64,000 bases of DNA, from NCBI RefSeq assembly GCF_932526225.1, contig NC_064036.1, forward strand, positions 2,046,001 to 2,110,000, written 5' to 3'. The position numbers and the translations under genes were made by a program. Numbering within the stretch: position 1 is the first letter of the stretch; each line of letters starts with the position of its first letter. Below the pieces are notes generated by a model. The model was given only the letters and a program-made list of their open reading frames with translations, searched no databases and was not told the origin of the DNA. Below are positions 50,463 to 62,685 of this stretch, piece by piece. Source of the stretch: Nematostella vectensis. Its lineage: Eukaryota > Cnidaria > Anthozoa > Actiniaria > Edwardsiidae.

Positions 50463-50480
50463 GTTCGTAGAGTAACTTAC

Positions 50481-52540
50481 GTCCGACCCCATACAGTTCC
50501 ACGCTGAGGCAGGGATAATTGTGGTAGGCACCGGGGAAGAAGCGTACGTAGCGATAGGGGAGCTTCAGACCAAGTATGCTCTCGGTGCCATCTCGTGAAG
50601 ACTGAAATATCTAAAACACAAGCAATCCTATTACAACAACCATGCTCCGATAGTAGGTTCATAGGGAAAGTGGTTAGCTTTACTAAAGACCAGATGTTAA
50701 AAAGACATATCAACTCGATGGGGTAAAAACGAATAGTTGAGGTGGCCGCGTTTTATCTTCCTGCTTCTTTCTTTCTGATCTCCCCTTTTGGGCTGTGTTC
50801 TCCATGCTAGAAATACAGAGCTAGTGCGACCAGATAAAAACATATAAAAATAGGTAATCAATTTATACTCGAATAAGCAGCCTTGAAAGGCAAACACCAG
50901 ATGACAAAGAAAGCACCATAATCTGCAATAATTAATCTATGAGCAGGCTTTCATTAGGATTATTCGAGAATGTTTCGTTTCTAAACATTGGGGATCTTGT
51001 GGCGCTCCAAAAGACGAAAAGCCCTGGGTCGGCCTGAATTTGTGCATACCCTCGGCCCCAGTGAACCGCATAACTCCACATGAGCCGGCAAGCAGAGGCT
51101 TTGCAATCAAATCAACGTCTCACTCACTTTAACGTTGCCATTTTCATCTTTGAGAGAGCTGAACGTCATTCCATCGTTAGACACCGCTATAGTAAACGCC
51201 TCGACCCATTCGCTCATCTTTACTGTCTCCCCTTGAGCCACGACGGAGCACAAGTAGTACGGCGCACAAAGGTCAATTTGAAGCCAGGCGTTCCGCATCT
51301 TCTTGCGGGCTGGACACCACGCCTACCGATACCATAGACATGGGTTATCCTTACAGAACTTTTCAAAAGAACGAGACACTCCAATGCTGTAGTTCTAATA
51401 AGACTAAAGCATAGTAAATGGGTGGGGGAAGTTGACTCCCAATAAAAACGTCGTATACTTTTCTCTGTCACTTAGGGCGTTAAAGTGCTATCGCTTAATG
51501 CTTCTTCTAGGTCTGATCTAACGAAAAAGCAGCGGACCTGTTGCCGACCAGAAATAAGTTTAAATTATTTATTGGCGAGCGAGCCTCTCCTCTACCCAAC
51601 CTCTGCTTCGCGCATATCCTCTATCAAATGTAGAGAATCACCGCTATCTTAGCTTACTAGCTACTGCACTTGTTATTTATCTAGGATTAGAAAATTGCAG
51701 GAAACGAAAAGAAGTTAGAGAGGGAACATCGTTCGGTCCCTTCCTTCTGCGCTTCCTTTTTCACGTCTCTTTCTTCACTTCGATTTTCACTCGAATAATA
51801 TTTATGACAACTCGTTTTCACACCTTTCCGTTCCCTAGACGACCATTTCTTGCAGGGAGACCAGGATATTCACTTGACGCTTTGAACTGCTCATCTGGGA
51901 TCGGTTTGAGGCGACTGGGAGGTAGTTTTACCCCAACTCCGATAGGCATCAACTTCTCGGCGCAACCTACAGGCAAAGAAGAAACACTAAAAATATAATA
52001 ATAACTTAATGGTCTTATGCGACCATGAGCCACGAGGAGGAACCAAATAATATCGGCACACTAGATTGGAAACGAACCACCAACTCGAAATCCTGGCTAC
52101 ATGTCCCTGGGTTTGCTTTTGAATCTCCTAAACCGTAGTGACAATGTTATTACATGAATTCTAATACACGCACTTGGTTGGACAGTGAACTGGGAAGGTC
52201 TAACTCGTGAGGTGATGGTACCCTTGGCATAGAAAGGCTTCTTGGAGAGATCATGGCCGACATGAGCCAACACTTCCATGCCTATCATTGCATCCCTATC
52301 CTTTAACACCTCCCCAACAGCAATATCATGTTTGGAGAACATTCGCGGCTGACCAGTCGGATCATCTGTGAGCTTAACAACTACTTCGCTGTCTTTCTCG
52401 CTGATTAGCTCCGCCCGGCCCCAGTCTGTACGCCCTTGCCATGTCGAGGGAACGATGTACGTCCGCTTTGATTCATCTGCGTTTAGCTTATCGTAAAAAG
52501 CAGTCAATATTGCAATGGTTAGAATTTTCGTAAGTTGCAT
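50481..52540 (-). CDS. Gene F: novel domain plus discoidin domain, 3' end not found (4 exons)
   Basis: Exons on the minus strand: 52540-52174, 51966-51824, 51322-51128, 50610-50481; 835 nt, all junctions in frame, ending in phase 1. Signal peptide (MQLTKILTIAILTAFYDKLNA), then the unrecognised domain shared with E and H (about 28-123: VPSTWQGRTDW, ELI, VLAHVGHD, FYAKGTITS, QFTVQP). Then one F5/8 type C domain (123-279; FKASSEYPGLPARNGRLGN, AWLQIDL, SVVAQG, CLSVELYGVG). Gene E continues with a linker, an EGF and an anchor exon; I could find none of these between 50480 and 47341, where a Penelope-like element and a MITE sit. F may be truncated, or may splice onto the 3' exons of E. Confidence 0.72.
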
Positions 52541-52735
52541 GTTGATGCAAGAAGCATGGTGGTGTGTCGGAACTATTTTGCGTCATCAATTAGAAGACTC
52601 ATAATGAAGTTCGAACGCGCGTGCTACTAAACTACGTGCTTGAAAAGGACCCAAATATTTTATAAGCAAATACAAAGCGCAAACGCAAAGCCCAAATACA
52701 AAGCTATCTTCATTTTTTTAAGGATTGCGCACGCG

Positions 52736-52885
52736 TCACGGGGTATCCGGCCAACTCGCCACTAACATAAATTTGCCACCACCCAACTTGCCAATAATTT
52801 AAGTTACCTCGCCACCACTGTTTGTTAACTCGCCACCGCTGTTGGTTAACTCGCCACCGGCGGTGAGTTAACCAGCAAGAGTTCG
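52736..52885. repeat. AACTCGCCACC short inverted and direct repeats
   Basis: Five copies of (T)AACTCGCCACC or CCAACTCGCCAC in about 130 bp, the last followed by its imperfect inverted copy GGCGGTGAGTTAAC, which could form a hairpin. Lies upstream of gene F. Nature unknown; possibly one end of a foldback element. Confidence 0.5.
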
Positions 52886-53378
52886 GCAAAATTATTTCGC
52901 ATTTATTGCTTTAATGGAACAGAAAAATCTTTCCCAACATATACGGAGTTGATACCTGAAATACATAAACTAAGGATTTCGTTTCTTTAAAATTTCAGGA
53001 ACGCGGCTAAGATTAATGATTTGTGTGACACGGTAATGGTACATGCAAAGTTTTGTGCCGAACTCTTGTCGGTAAAGGCTTTCGTTTCCAGAACTAACAA
53101 GTACCGATGCTGTCAAGGCGGCATCATTGTTGGCAAAAGGATGACTACAAATGTTAGCTTAATGCCTTGTTCTTGCTCTCTTTGGTGTTTCTGCGACTAT
53201 AATTGCTTATGTTGTGGGGGTGGAGGGTTTGTGCATCAAATGTTTATTCTCGAGTTGCTTTCATGTGAAAATAGCGTCCTTTACTCTTTAGACAGTAGTC
53301 AGAAACCTTTAAAAAATACTAACGGCACAATGACAACACATGATGCACATGCTGGTTTTAATCAATAATGAACTAAAA

Positions 53379-56300
53379 TCACCCACTCAGTGCACAGTTT
53401 AAAACAGTCCAAAGCAGCACTACTTTGAAAGTGATGGAAGAAAGAGAGTGACTGTAAGATGTCGCTGATGAGCTACCCTGGTTCAGGCCAGTGGGACTTG
53501 CTACACTAGGACTGGCGGTAGTGGTCTTGTGCCAGTCTGCAACTGAAGAAAAATCAGAATTAATAACAATACGAGGATAAGGGTAAGGAAAAGACAGACA
53601 GTGAACAGATGGAAGAAAAGGAACAGACAAATAGATGTGTTGACGGGTGAACAGGCGGAAACAAAGATGAACTAACAAACAGACCAACCCCATACCTGAT
53701 ACCCAGCGTTTAGTGGTCGGAGGCAGCTCGCAGTTGAAGGAACCATACGAGTTAACACATATTTCTCCTTCAAAGCATGGGTCGGTCAAGCACTCATTAA
53801 TATCTTGGCATCTGTACGAGCCCATCGTATTCACACAAGTCGTCCCCTTGTGACATAAACCGTCATCTGCAGCGCACTCGTCCACGTCCATGCACGTCCC
53901 TTGCCCGGTATATCCATTTACACAGGCACAATGATAAGAACCTGGAGTGTTGATGCATCGCGCGTTTGCAGGGCACAAGGCCCCTCTACTGCACTCGTCA
54001 ATATCTAAAGGATAAAAAAAGGCGTGACTCTTTGAGGTATCCGTATCAAATCCATCAAAACATCTTATATTCAAAAAGCTATTGGCCTTATTCCGTTTCA
54101 TTAGGAAAATATATTTTTTGACAGCGCAATAACTCACAGAAGGCTATGGTTTTACATGTCTTTCAAACTTTACATAACACAATCAAGCCGTTTTTTTGTC
54201 CAATCTTTGAGAAATTTACTCAGAATGTAGTGTAGTTGGGCACACTACAGCAAACGTGCTCGAAAAATGACCTCTTACTGAGGGCTCACACCCAAAAAGA
54301 AGTGTTATATATGCCCTAATTAGAAGCCACAGTAAATGTTTTGGTAGGAAAGAAAATGAGAAAAGAGTTCCAGGGATACGTAAACAAATAGAGGACTTTA
54401 TTGTTCCTGAATAGAGTAGATAAAAAGGATGATAATTTTGGTTCGGAAAAATGCTTATGGATTATTTGAAGGGGGGAAACATTGTTTCAGTGTCATTGAA
54501 GTCATATTCCGACCTTTCTTGCCCTTACCTTTACACTCGCCCAACATAAGCTCGGCGTGCCAGCCTTTGATTCCTTCTTCGTAACCTCTCTTACACGTGC
54601 AGTAGTACAGACCAGTCCGGTGGACTTTGTCCGGATGGCAATGCGTGTCCGATGGGCATTTGTTGTCCAATTTGCACGGCTCTCCCCCTGATATCAGATG
54701 GTAACTCAAATAATCTTTCAATATAAGAATAAATATAATGCCTTTTTGCAATCTCCTACCTTTTATTCTTAGGTAATCTCTCGGCATCACCTCGGTCTTA
54801 CCATTATCTGGAACAAAAAGAAAATAAGAGGAACACTTACACAGAAGGGAGTTGAATATAAACAATATTAACATACAGGTTACCTAGACTATAGGGTGGA
54901 TAAATCACGTAAAATGATTTATAATTTACCGGATCTCACCACTTCATAAAGATCACCCTTGAGTACCCCAGACACTTTACCTGGCAAACAAAAATAAAGA
55001 TTATTTCATTATATATTCTTTAGTGAAGCGTCTGAACGAGACAAACATGTATAAAACAGAATGTGCATTGGAACAATGAAAAGTTATTCAGGCATTGGCA
55101 GGGTTTTTTTCTCTGTTGTGTTTATTCAGGGAAATCAGAGGATAGAAAAGAAACGAAAGAAACGGAAAGACGGGTTATCGACTTCATCCGAAATCTGTTT
55201 TGCTCTGAGTGACCATGTTCTATTGACTCCTACACGTGTCCAGGTGTCAGCAACAATAAAATAGTATCATATACCAACCCCATATATCAATGTATGTTAG
55301 TCTATCTTCTATGTAGCGATGGTAATGCCAATGTGTGTTAGTGTACCTTGTATGCAGTGATGGTAATGTCAATGTGTGTTAGTGTACCTTGTATGTAGTG
55401 ATGGCCATGCCAATGTGTGTTAGTGAACCTTGTATGTAGTGATGGTAATGCCAATGTGTGTTAGTGTACCTTGTATGTAGTGATGGTAATGCCAATGTGT
55501 GTTAGTGTACCTTGTATGTAGCGATGGTAATGCCAACATGTGTTAGTGTACCTTGTATGTAGTGATGGTAATGCCAATGTGTGTTAGTGTACCTTGTATG
55601 TAGTGATGGCCATGCCAATGTGTGTTAGTGTACCTTGTATGTAGTGATGGTAATGCCAATGTGTGTTAAAATGTACCTTGTATGTAGTGATGGTCATGCC
55701 AATGTGTGTTAGTGTACCTTGTATGCAGTGATGGTAATGTCAATGTGTGTTAGTGTACCTTGTATGTAGTGATGGCCATGCCAATGTGTGTTAGTGTACC
55801 TTGTATGTAGTGATGGTAATGCCAATGTGTGTTAGTGTACCTTGTATGCAGTGATGGTAATGCCAATGTGTGTTAGTGTACCTTGTATGCAGTGATGGTA
55901 ATGCCAATGTGTGTTGGTGTACCTTGTATGTAGTGATGGCCATGTCAATGTGTGTTAGTGTATGTCCTATGTAGTGATGGTAATGCCAATGTGTGTTAGT
56001 GTACCTTGTATGTAGTAATGGTAATGTCAATGTGTGTTAGTGAACCTTGTATGTAGTGATGGTCATGCCAATGTGTGTTAAAATGTACCTTGTATGTAGT
56101 GATGGTAATGCCAACATGTGTTAGTGTACCTTGTATGTAGTGATGGTAATGCCAATGTGTGTTAGTGTACCTTGTATGTAGTGATGGTAATGCCAATGTG
56201 TGTTAGTGTACCTTGTATGTAGTGATGGCCATGCCAATGTGTGTTAGTGTACCTTGTATGCAGTGATGGTAATGCCAATGTGTGTTAGTGTACCTTGTAT

Positions 56301-59300
56301 GTAGTGATGGTAATGCCAATGTGTGTTAGTGTACCTTGTATGTAGTGATGGTAATGCCAATGTGTGTTAGTGTACCTTGTATGTAGTGATGGTAATGCCA
56401 ATGTGTGTTAGTGTACCTTGTATGTAGTGATGGCCATGTCAATGTGTGTTAGTGTATGTCCTATGTAGTGATGGTAATGCCAATGTGTGTTAGTGTACCT
56501 TGTATGTAGTGATGGTAATGCCAATGTGTGTTAGTGTACCTTGTATGTAGTGATGGTAATGCCAATGTGTGTTAGTGTACCTTGTATGTAGTAATGGTAA
56601 TGTCAATGTGTGTTAGTGTACCTTGTATGTAGTGATGGTCATGCCAATGTGTGTTAAAATGTACCTTGTATGTAGTGATGGTAATGCCAACATGTGTTAG
56701 TGTACCTTGTATGTAGTGATGGTAATGCCAATGTGTGTTAGTGTACCTTGTATGTAGTGATGGTCATGCCAATGTGTGTTAAAATGTACCTTGTATGTAG
56801 TGATGGTAATGCCAACATGTGTTAGTGTACCTTGTATGTAGTGATGGTAATGCCAATGTGTGTTAGTGTACCTTGTATGTAGTGATGGTAATGCCAATGT
56901 GTGTTAGTGTACCTTGTATGTAGTGATGGCCATGCCAATGTGTGTTAGTGTACCTTGTATGCAGTGATGGTAATGCCAATGTGTGTTAGTGTACCTTGTA
57001 TGTAGTGATGGTAATGCCAATGTGTGTTAGTGTACCTTGTATGTAGTGATGGTAATGCCAATGTGTGTTAGTGTACCTTGTATGTAGTGATGGTAATGCC
57101 AATGTGTGTTAGTGTACCTTGTATGTAGTGATGGCCATGTCAATGTGTGTTAGTGTATGTCCTATGTAGTGATGGTAATGCCAATGTGTGTTAGTGTACC
57201 TTGTATGTAGTGATGGTAATGCCAATGTGTGTTAGTGTACCTTGTATGTAGTGATGGTAATGCCAATGTGTGTTAGTGTACCTTGTATGTAGTGATGGTA
57301 ATGCCAATGTGTGTTAGTGTACCTTGTATGTAGTGATGGCCATGTCAATGTGTGTTAGTGTATGTCCTATGTAGTGATGGTAATGCCAATGTGTGTTAGT
57401 GTACCTTGTATGTAGTGATGGTAATGCCAATGTGTGTTAGTGTACCTTGTATGTAGTGATGGTAATGCCAATGTGTGTTAGTGTACCTTGTATGTAGTGA
57501 TGGTAATGCCAATGTGTGTTAGTGTACCTTGTATGTAGTGATGGCCATGTCAATGTGTGTTAGTGTATGTCCTATGTAGTGATGGTAATGCCAATGTGTG
57601 TTAGTGTACCTTGTATGTAGTGATGGTAATGCCAATGTGTGTTAGTGTACCTTGTATGTAGTAATGGTAATGCCAATGTGTGTTAAAATGCACCTTGTAT
57701 GTAGTGATGGTAATGCCAATGTGTGTTAGTGTACCTTGTATGTAGTAATGGTAATGCCAATGTGTGTTAGTGTACCTTGTATGTAGTAATGGTAATGCCA
57801 ACATGTGTTAGTGTACCTTGTATGTAGTGATGGCCATGCCAATGTGTGTTAGTGTACCTTGTATGTAGTGATGGTAATGCCAATATGTGTTAGTGTACCT
57901 TGTATGTAGTGATGGTAATGCCAATGTGTGTTAAAATGTACCTTGTATGTAGTGATGGCCATGCCAATGTGTGTTAGTGTACGTCCTATGTAGTGATGGT
58001 CATGCCAATGTGTGTTAGTGTACGTCCTATGTAGTGATGGTCATGCCAATGTGTGTTAAAATGTACCTTGTATGTAGTGATGGCCATGCCAATGTGTGTT
58101 AGTGTACGTCCTATGTAGTGATGGTCATGCCAATGTGTGTTAAAATGTACCTTGTATGTAGTGATGGCCATGCCAATGTGTAAGTGTACCTTTAGTGATG
58201 GTCATCACGTATATGCGTGTTAGTGTACCTTGTATGTAGTGATGGTGATGCCAATGTGTGTTAGTGTACCTCCTATGCAGTGAAGGCCATGCCAATGTGT
58301 GTTATTGTACCTCCTATGTAGTGATGGTTTGGAAGTTTAAGCAGTACTTCGCTATCTACGTGCAAGCTGTCTGCAGTTGGCGGAAGGTCGATGTAGGTCT
58401 CTTTGTTGTCTCTCAGGAAGTGAGAGTACTCTGTGGTCTGGCTTGGTAGGACCGTGTCCACCTTTGTCTCGATCCTCTCTACTTTACCATTCAGCAGGTC
58501 CTTGTTTTCGGAGGACTCATACCCGCTCAGGACCTTCAATTGAGCGTACGTTTTGTCTGGGGGCATGTAGAGGATAAAGAGTTCTTGAAAATCCCAAACT
58601 GTGGAGATACAAAATGCTCCTATATTTAGCAGTGAGCAGTAAGATATAAGAGGAGCGATTGTCAGAAAAACAAAGAATCGTTAAATGTACCGAATGATCC
58701 TTCATTCAACATTGAATAGCAGGGACAACAGGTAGTAAATAATGATCAAGGGTGGCGTCAGTAGAACGATAAAAATAAAAATAAAAATTAATTTTGAACT
58801 TATTTGTCAATATTGTGACGCCATACTAAGAAAGGCCCTCCAATGGCAACTTTAGGGGATAGGCTCTTATTATTAAAGACCTGACTGTTCTCACCTTTTT
58901 TTCCGTACACGTCGACTCTCATGCACGGATAGCCCTCATATTTATGAGGATAGAATCGCACAAACTTGGCAAGTCTCGGCTTTGCCGTGAGATCACGGAC
59001 GAAAAGCTTCGACTGTTTCGGGCCCCTAAACATGAACTGCAAAAAAAGCAAAAAAAAGAAATTAAAGTTAGATCGCCGCTTCCTTTCTAAAACCAGCTAA
59101 TGAAGTCTGTACTTAAACTCACATTTCAAGCAAAAAAAAAAAAAAAGCAGCCGCATGGACGCATAGCAGGCACATTACTCACCGATTCCTTTAACCACTT
59201 TTTCCCATCCATTGAAGTTTTAACCCTTATAAGAAGAAAGTGGTAGGATAAAGATAAGCGTGGGAAAGGAAAAAAAAGTATTTCATGTTTTCTGAAATTA

Positions 59301-61242
59301 CTACAGTGGGACCCTGCTCGAAACCGTTGGGTTCAACAAACTGACGGTTTAACGGGGGTTATAAAGAAAATTTGTGCAATGCGATCAGTATGATTCCGTT
59401 AAAACACTCATGTCATGCGTGCACATTTAGATATTCAGTAACTGAAGCACGTTGTCCCGTCTAGTGTCCTTCCACCGGTTGATTTTTTATGGGAGTTTAT
59501 CTTACGGACTAGTGTCCTTTGTCAGTGTCTGTCTATTAAAGTATTAATAAAACAAAAATTCATTGCGCATTTGCCGGGACCTATGAATTTTATGATAAGA
59601 TATGCCAATGTATAATGTGGACGGGGACACATACTCTTTAAGGAATACCCTTCTTTTAAGTCACTAGAAAAGGATTCGAACACCTAGGGGTACCTCTTTG
59701 TACCTGTTGTGTTTATTTTGAATTGATGGATTTTTTGAGTTGTGGGTACTTCTCAAAGCCGGTACAGGCCGGTTTAGGGGTCAATGTGTTAAATGTCAGA
59801 TTCTTGTGGTAAAGTGCGAATAAACAGGGATAGCAAATGGATGTGACAAACAGGAATTTAAACATCCAAGAGATAGCAAAAAGGGTGAAGTTATAGAATT
59901 GTTGACATTTAATCAGCACTTGAGAAAATTACACCTAAAAAAAAGGACGAGCATATATGACTGTTTTAGTCATCCCCCATGCCCTTTCCGTGGGGGGCTG
60001 CAACACGCACCAGTAGTATCGGACGTACTGTCCTTTGTCACCGTCGCCTTGCATGGCTGTGCCGCAGATAAAATGACTGACTTCGAGCGACACCTGCAGC
60101 CACGATTCCTCTAAGTCATTTCCTGCTGGACACCAGGCAGAGGGCCCAAGTAAACGGCCGTTACGGGCTGAGGTCTGGGCCGATAAGTCACTTGATGACG
60201 TCATTTGCGCGTCCGTGAACTTGTGTCGGTTGTAGACGCCGAGAATCATGCTGAGCGCTGGGCAGTATAATGAGCCTGCAGATATTGGGTCAGAAAAAAA
60301 ATCAGACAAAATCATCAACCGGGGTACCCTGGGAGCCTGGTACCAGAGGCTCCGAGGTTCGCGGCGACAACAATTTGAAGCGAAGCGAGCTTCGCGGCGA
60401 CAACAATTTGAGCGAAGCTCGGAGCCTCTGGTACCCAGGGTACAACAGGGGCTTAAAGTAGATGATAAAAATAGCCTTCTATTTACATATTTGTACTATA
60501 TTTCGCAAACACTTAATTTCGCGAAAAAAAAGTAGGCACATTTCGCAAGACATTCATTTCGCGATTAGGGAATTGAATTTTGCGAAAATGTCAAAATGTC
60601 TTTATTTCGAAACATGTTTACATCTAAGCCGTGAAACAATAATGAAAAAAATCCAAGTTCTTGATCGTCTCATATCGTTTTTTTTGAAAACAAACAAAAT
60701 TCAGAGGGTATTAACTTTCGCGACATTGAATTAAAGGTTTAAAGGTAGCATCAATAGGGCAAATTGCGCGAGCGGTGTTTTAGTGGTTTCTGGCTAGCCC
60801 GAGTAAGCACTAGCAATACACATAACAATATTAGCGCGTACAGGGAGCATATTGACATAACATAACAACATCGGGTTGTTAATTAACGCTGCACTTTGGG
60901 CGGGTTTATCAAGGTCTTGATGCTCTAAAATAAGCAACGGATGCGCGTGCTTGTGTTTTCTCATTACGTCTGACTACGAGACATATCACGCTTGACACCG
61001 CAAAGATCATTGTTGTGCGCGCCAATTCTTGTATAGCGGCGACACAACGTTTATCGGAGAGATAAGAAACATTTTCGTGTCACGCGCGACATAATTTTTG
61101 TCGGTGGCAACTTGTCTCTTGTTGATTTAAAAAAAAAAATTGGTTTAAGCCTTGTAGTATTACAAAGCTGATAAATCATACCTTCACTCAGATGAAGGAC
61201 TGCCAGCACACAGAGAACCAGAAGCCCGAGTCGAGGGTTCAT
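53379..61242 (-). CDS. Gene H: discoidin, novel domain, EGF repeats, GPI-anchored-type protein (10 exons, 509 aa)
   Basis: Exons on the minus strand: 61242-61182, 60275-60011, 59225-59183, 59036-58895, 58598-58311, 54980-54930, 54807-54760, 54687-54529, 54004-53696, 53542-53379; 1530 nt in frame. Signal peptide (MNPRLGLLVLCVLAVLHLSEG), one F5/8 type C domain over three exons (21-171; SAWCPAGND, WLQVSLE, GTAMQGDGD, FVRFYP, CMRVDVYG), the domain shared with E and F (about 171-285; its last strand is on the 51-nt exon, so YIGG|KVSG is split), a linker, one six-cysteine EGF (300-353), then three calcium-binding-type EGFs (DIDEC, DVDEC, DINEC; 353-456). The last two keep only four cysteines. The tail ends FKVVLLWTVLNCALSG, GPI-like. 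Compared with E and F the order of the discoidin and novel domains is reversed. Confidence 0.78.
55290..58310 (-). repeat. 41-bp minisatellite carrying exon 5 end plus donor site, about 73 copies
   Basis: On the gene strand the unit reads CATTGGCATTACCATCACTA, CATACAAG|GTACACTAACACA. Its CATCACTACATA(GG/CA)AG|GTACA part is the coding end of gene H exon 5 (residues HHYIG) and its 5' splice site; the true boundary is 58311/58310. Some units are 42-43 bp. Blocks about 701 bp apart (55996 and 56697) are near-identical, so higher-order duplication also occurred. Fills almost all of the 3.3-kb intron 5. Confidence 0.93.
60319..60446. mobile_element. Foldback/MITE with GGTACCAGAGGCTCCGAG arms
   Basis: About 128 bp inside intron 1 of gene H, close to the exon 2 acceptor. 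Ends read GGGGTACCCTGGGAGCCTGG plus TACCAGAGGCTCCGAG on the left and the inverted CTCGGAGCCTCTGGTACCC on the right. The middle has two direct GCGGCGACAACAATTTG copies. Confidence 0.75.
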
Positions 61243-61303
61243 CTGGGAACTTGCATTTTAAACCAGCACAAGAACCATGTGCGCGCAAAAGAGGACATGC
61301 CAG

Positions 61304-61555
61304 TGACGTCACAATGAAAACACGATGGAACAGTGGTGCTTAAGATGACGTCAATATGACAACACGATGGAACAGTGGTTCTTGAGATGACGTCACAATG
61401 ACAACACGATAGAACAGTGGTGCTTGAGATGACGTCACAATGACAACAAGATAGAACAGTGGTGCTTGAGATGACGTCACAATGACAACAAGATAGAACA
61501 GTGGTGCTTGAGATGACGTCACAATGACAACACGATAGAACAGTGATGTCACAAT
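61304..61555. promoter_or_regulatory. Tandem array of six CRE sites upstream of gene H (42-bp period)
   Basis: Perfect TGACGTCA at 61304, 61346, 61388, 61430, 61472 and 61514, each exactly 42 bp from the next, followed by a variant TGATGTCA at 61544. Units otherwise read ACAATGACAACA(C/A)GATAGAA and CAGTGGTGCTTGAGA. The nearest site is 62 bp upstream of the gene H start codon. Binding by CREB/ATF-type factors is expected from the motif; activity is inferred. Confidence 0.7.
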
Positions 61556-61795
61556 GAAGAAATCGATATTCACAAAAAAAAAATTATTGCGTGAATCTAA
61601 TGTCATGCGTTGTCAACGTTCTGCGAGCGATAGATAGACGTAAAGGTTTAACATACGTCAATCAAAGTCCCCTGATTGAACTAGACGATAATAGATTGAC
61701 TGAAGCCTAATTTATAATTCGTGATTGGGGTACACATCTGACAGCTCTCGTAAATACTGAAAACCGCTATATAGTCCAAACATGACATAAAAAAG

Positions 61796-62003
61796 CAATG
61801 TTTGTGTCGTTTCTTACATCGAATTCTGAAATCAAAGTATACATTTGGTGATTTTAGCAATGTTTGTGTCGTTTCTTACATCGAATTCTGAAATCAAAGT
61901 ATACATTTGGTGATTTTAGCAATGTTTGTGTCGTTTCTTACATCGAATTCTGAAATCAAAGTATACATTTGGTGATTTTAGCAATGTTTGTGTTTCTGAC
62001 ATC
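61796..62003. repeat. 62-bp tandem repeat, 3.4 copies
   Basis: Units starting CAATGTTTGTGTCGTTTC at 61796, 61858 and 61920, nearly identical, with a partial fourth at 61982. Non-coding, between gene H and the NHL exon. Confidence 0.9.
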
Positions 62004-62160
62004 GGCTAAACGCTCTTAAAACCTTACAATGGGTGGGTGGTGAAATGATTATGGATTCTTCAACAAAAGTATATACCACAACAGATCAAACAATAGGGTG
62101 GCTTCTATATACCTGCATGCTTCAACATATCTATATACCTGTATGTAGTTTCAACAGAAC

Positions 62161-62309
62161 TATAGAGTGGTTTTCAACATCCCGTTCAACAAAATGTATT
62201 TGTTAAAGTGTAATAGCCAAGCCAGAACAAAAGAGAACAAAGACATTACAGTGTATTAGTACTAGATAAACTAAATAGTATTTCACGGGTTTTTGAAAAC
62301 CACTCTATA
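62161..62309. mobile_element. 149-bp MITE with TATAGAGTGGTTTTCAA ends
   Basis: TATAGAGTGGTTTTCAA (62161-62177) and its exact inverse TTGAAAACCACTCTATA (62293-62309) bracket a non-coding interior. A TA target-site duplication is likely. Related CCTGCATGCTTCAACA strings lie on both sides. Confidence 0.72.
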
Positions 62310-62473
62310 CCTGCATGCTTCAACAGAAATATCAAATGACTGATGGGTGGGTCACTTCCACAGCCAAAATGTCTAGTCCACATGAATAAAATGCTTGAAT
62401 AAAATGGTTGTGCCAGTTGTATGCATCAATAGATGAATAAAATGGCTGTGCTGTATGCCTCGATAGCACAATA

Positions 62474-62685
62474 CTATAACCAGAATGGTGGGATGACTTG
62501 AATGCGGTGGTTCACAGTATCACACACATACACGCGGTCTTCTTGATCCACAGCAACTCCTTCAGCCTGCTCAAAATGTCCCTTGGGTTTGCCCGTCGAT
62601 GGATTCTCCACCTTGGTAATAAACGCCCCGTCTGCTGTGAACACTTGCACTCGGTGGTTGCTATGATCCGACACGATCACGTGAC
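62474..62685 (-). CDS. Last exon of an NHL-repeat gene (partial)
   Basis: Acceptor TTCAG|GTCAC at 62686/62685, start in phase 1, stop TAG at 62474-62476. It codes about 70 residues with two NHL-type motifs: VIVSDHSNHRVQVF...GAFITK and GVAVDQEDRVYVCDTVNHRIQV. The spacing fits the end of an NHL beta-propeller, as in TRIM-NHL proteins. Upstream exons were not found before the window ends and probably lie to the right. The family member cannot be named. Confidence 0.75.

Noticed and set aside
53021-53368. 115-aa plus-strand Cys-rich ORF beyond the gene H stop codon
   Set aside because: No signal peptide or known pattern; cysteines are unevenly spaced and there is no homologous segment in the sister loci.
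55290-58310. CRISPR-like direct repeats
   Set aside because: No unique spacers, no cas genes, clearly a eukaryotic intronic minisatellite.
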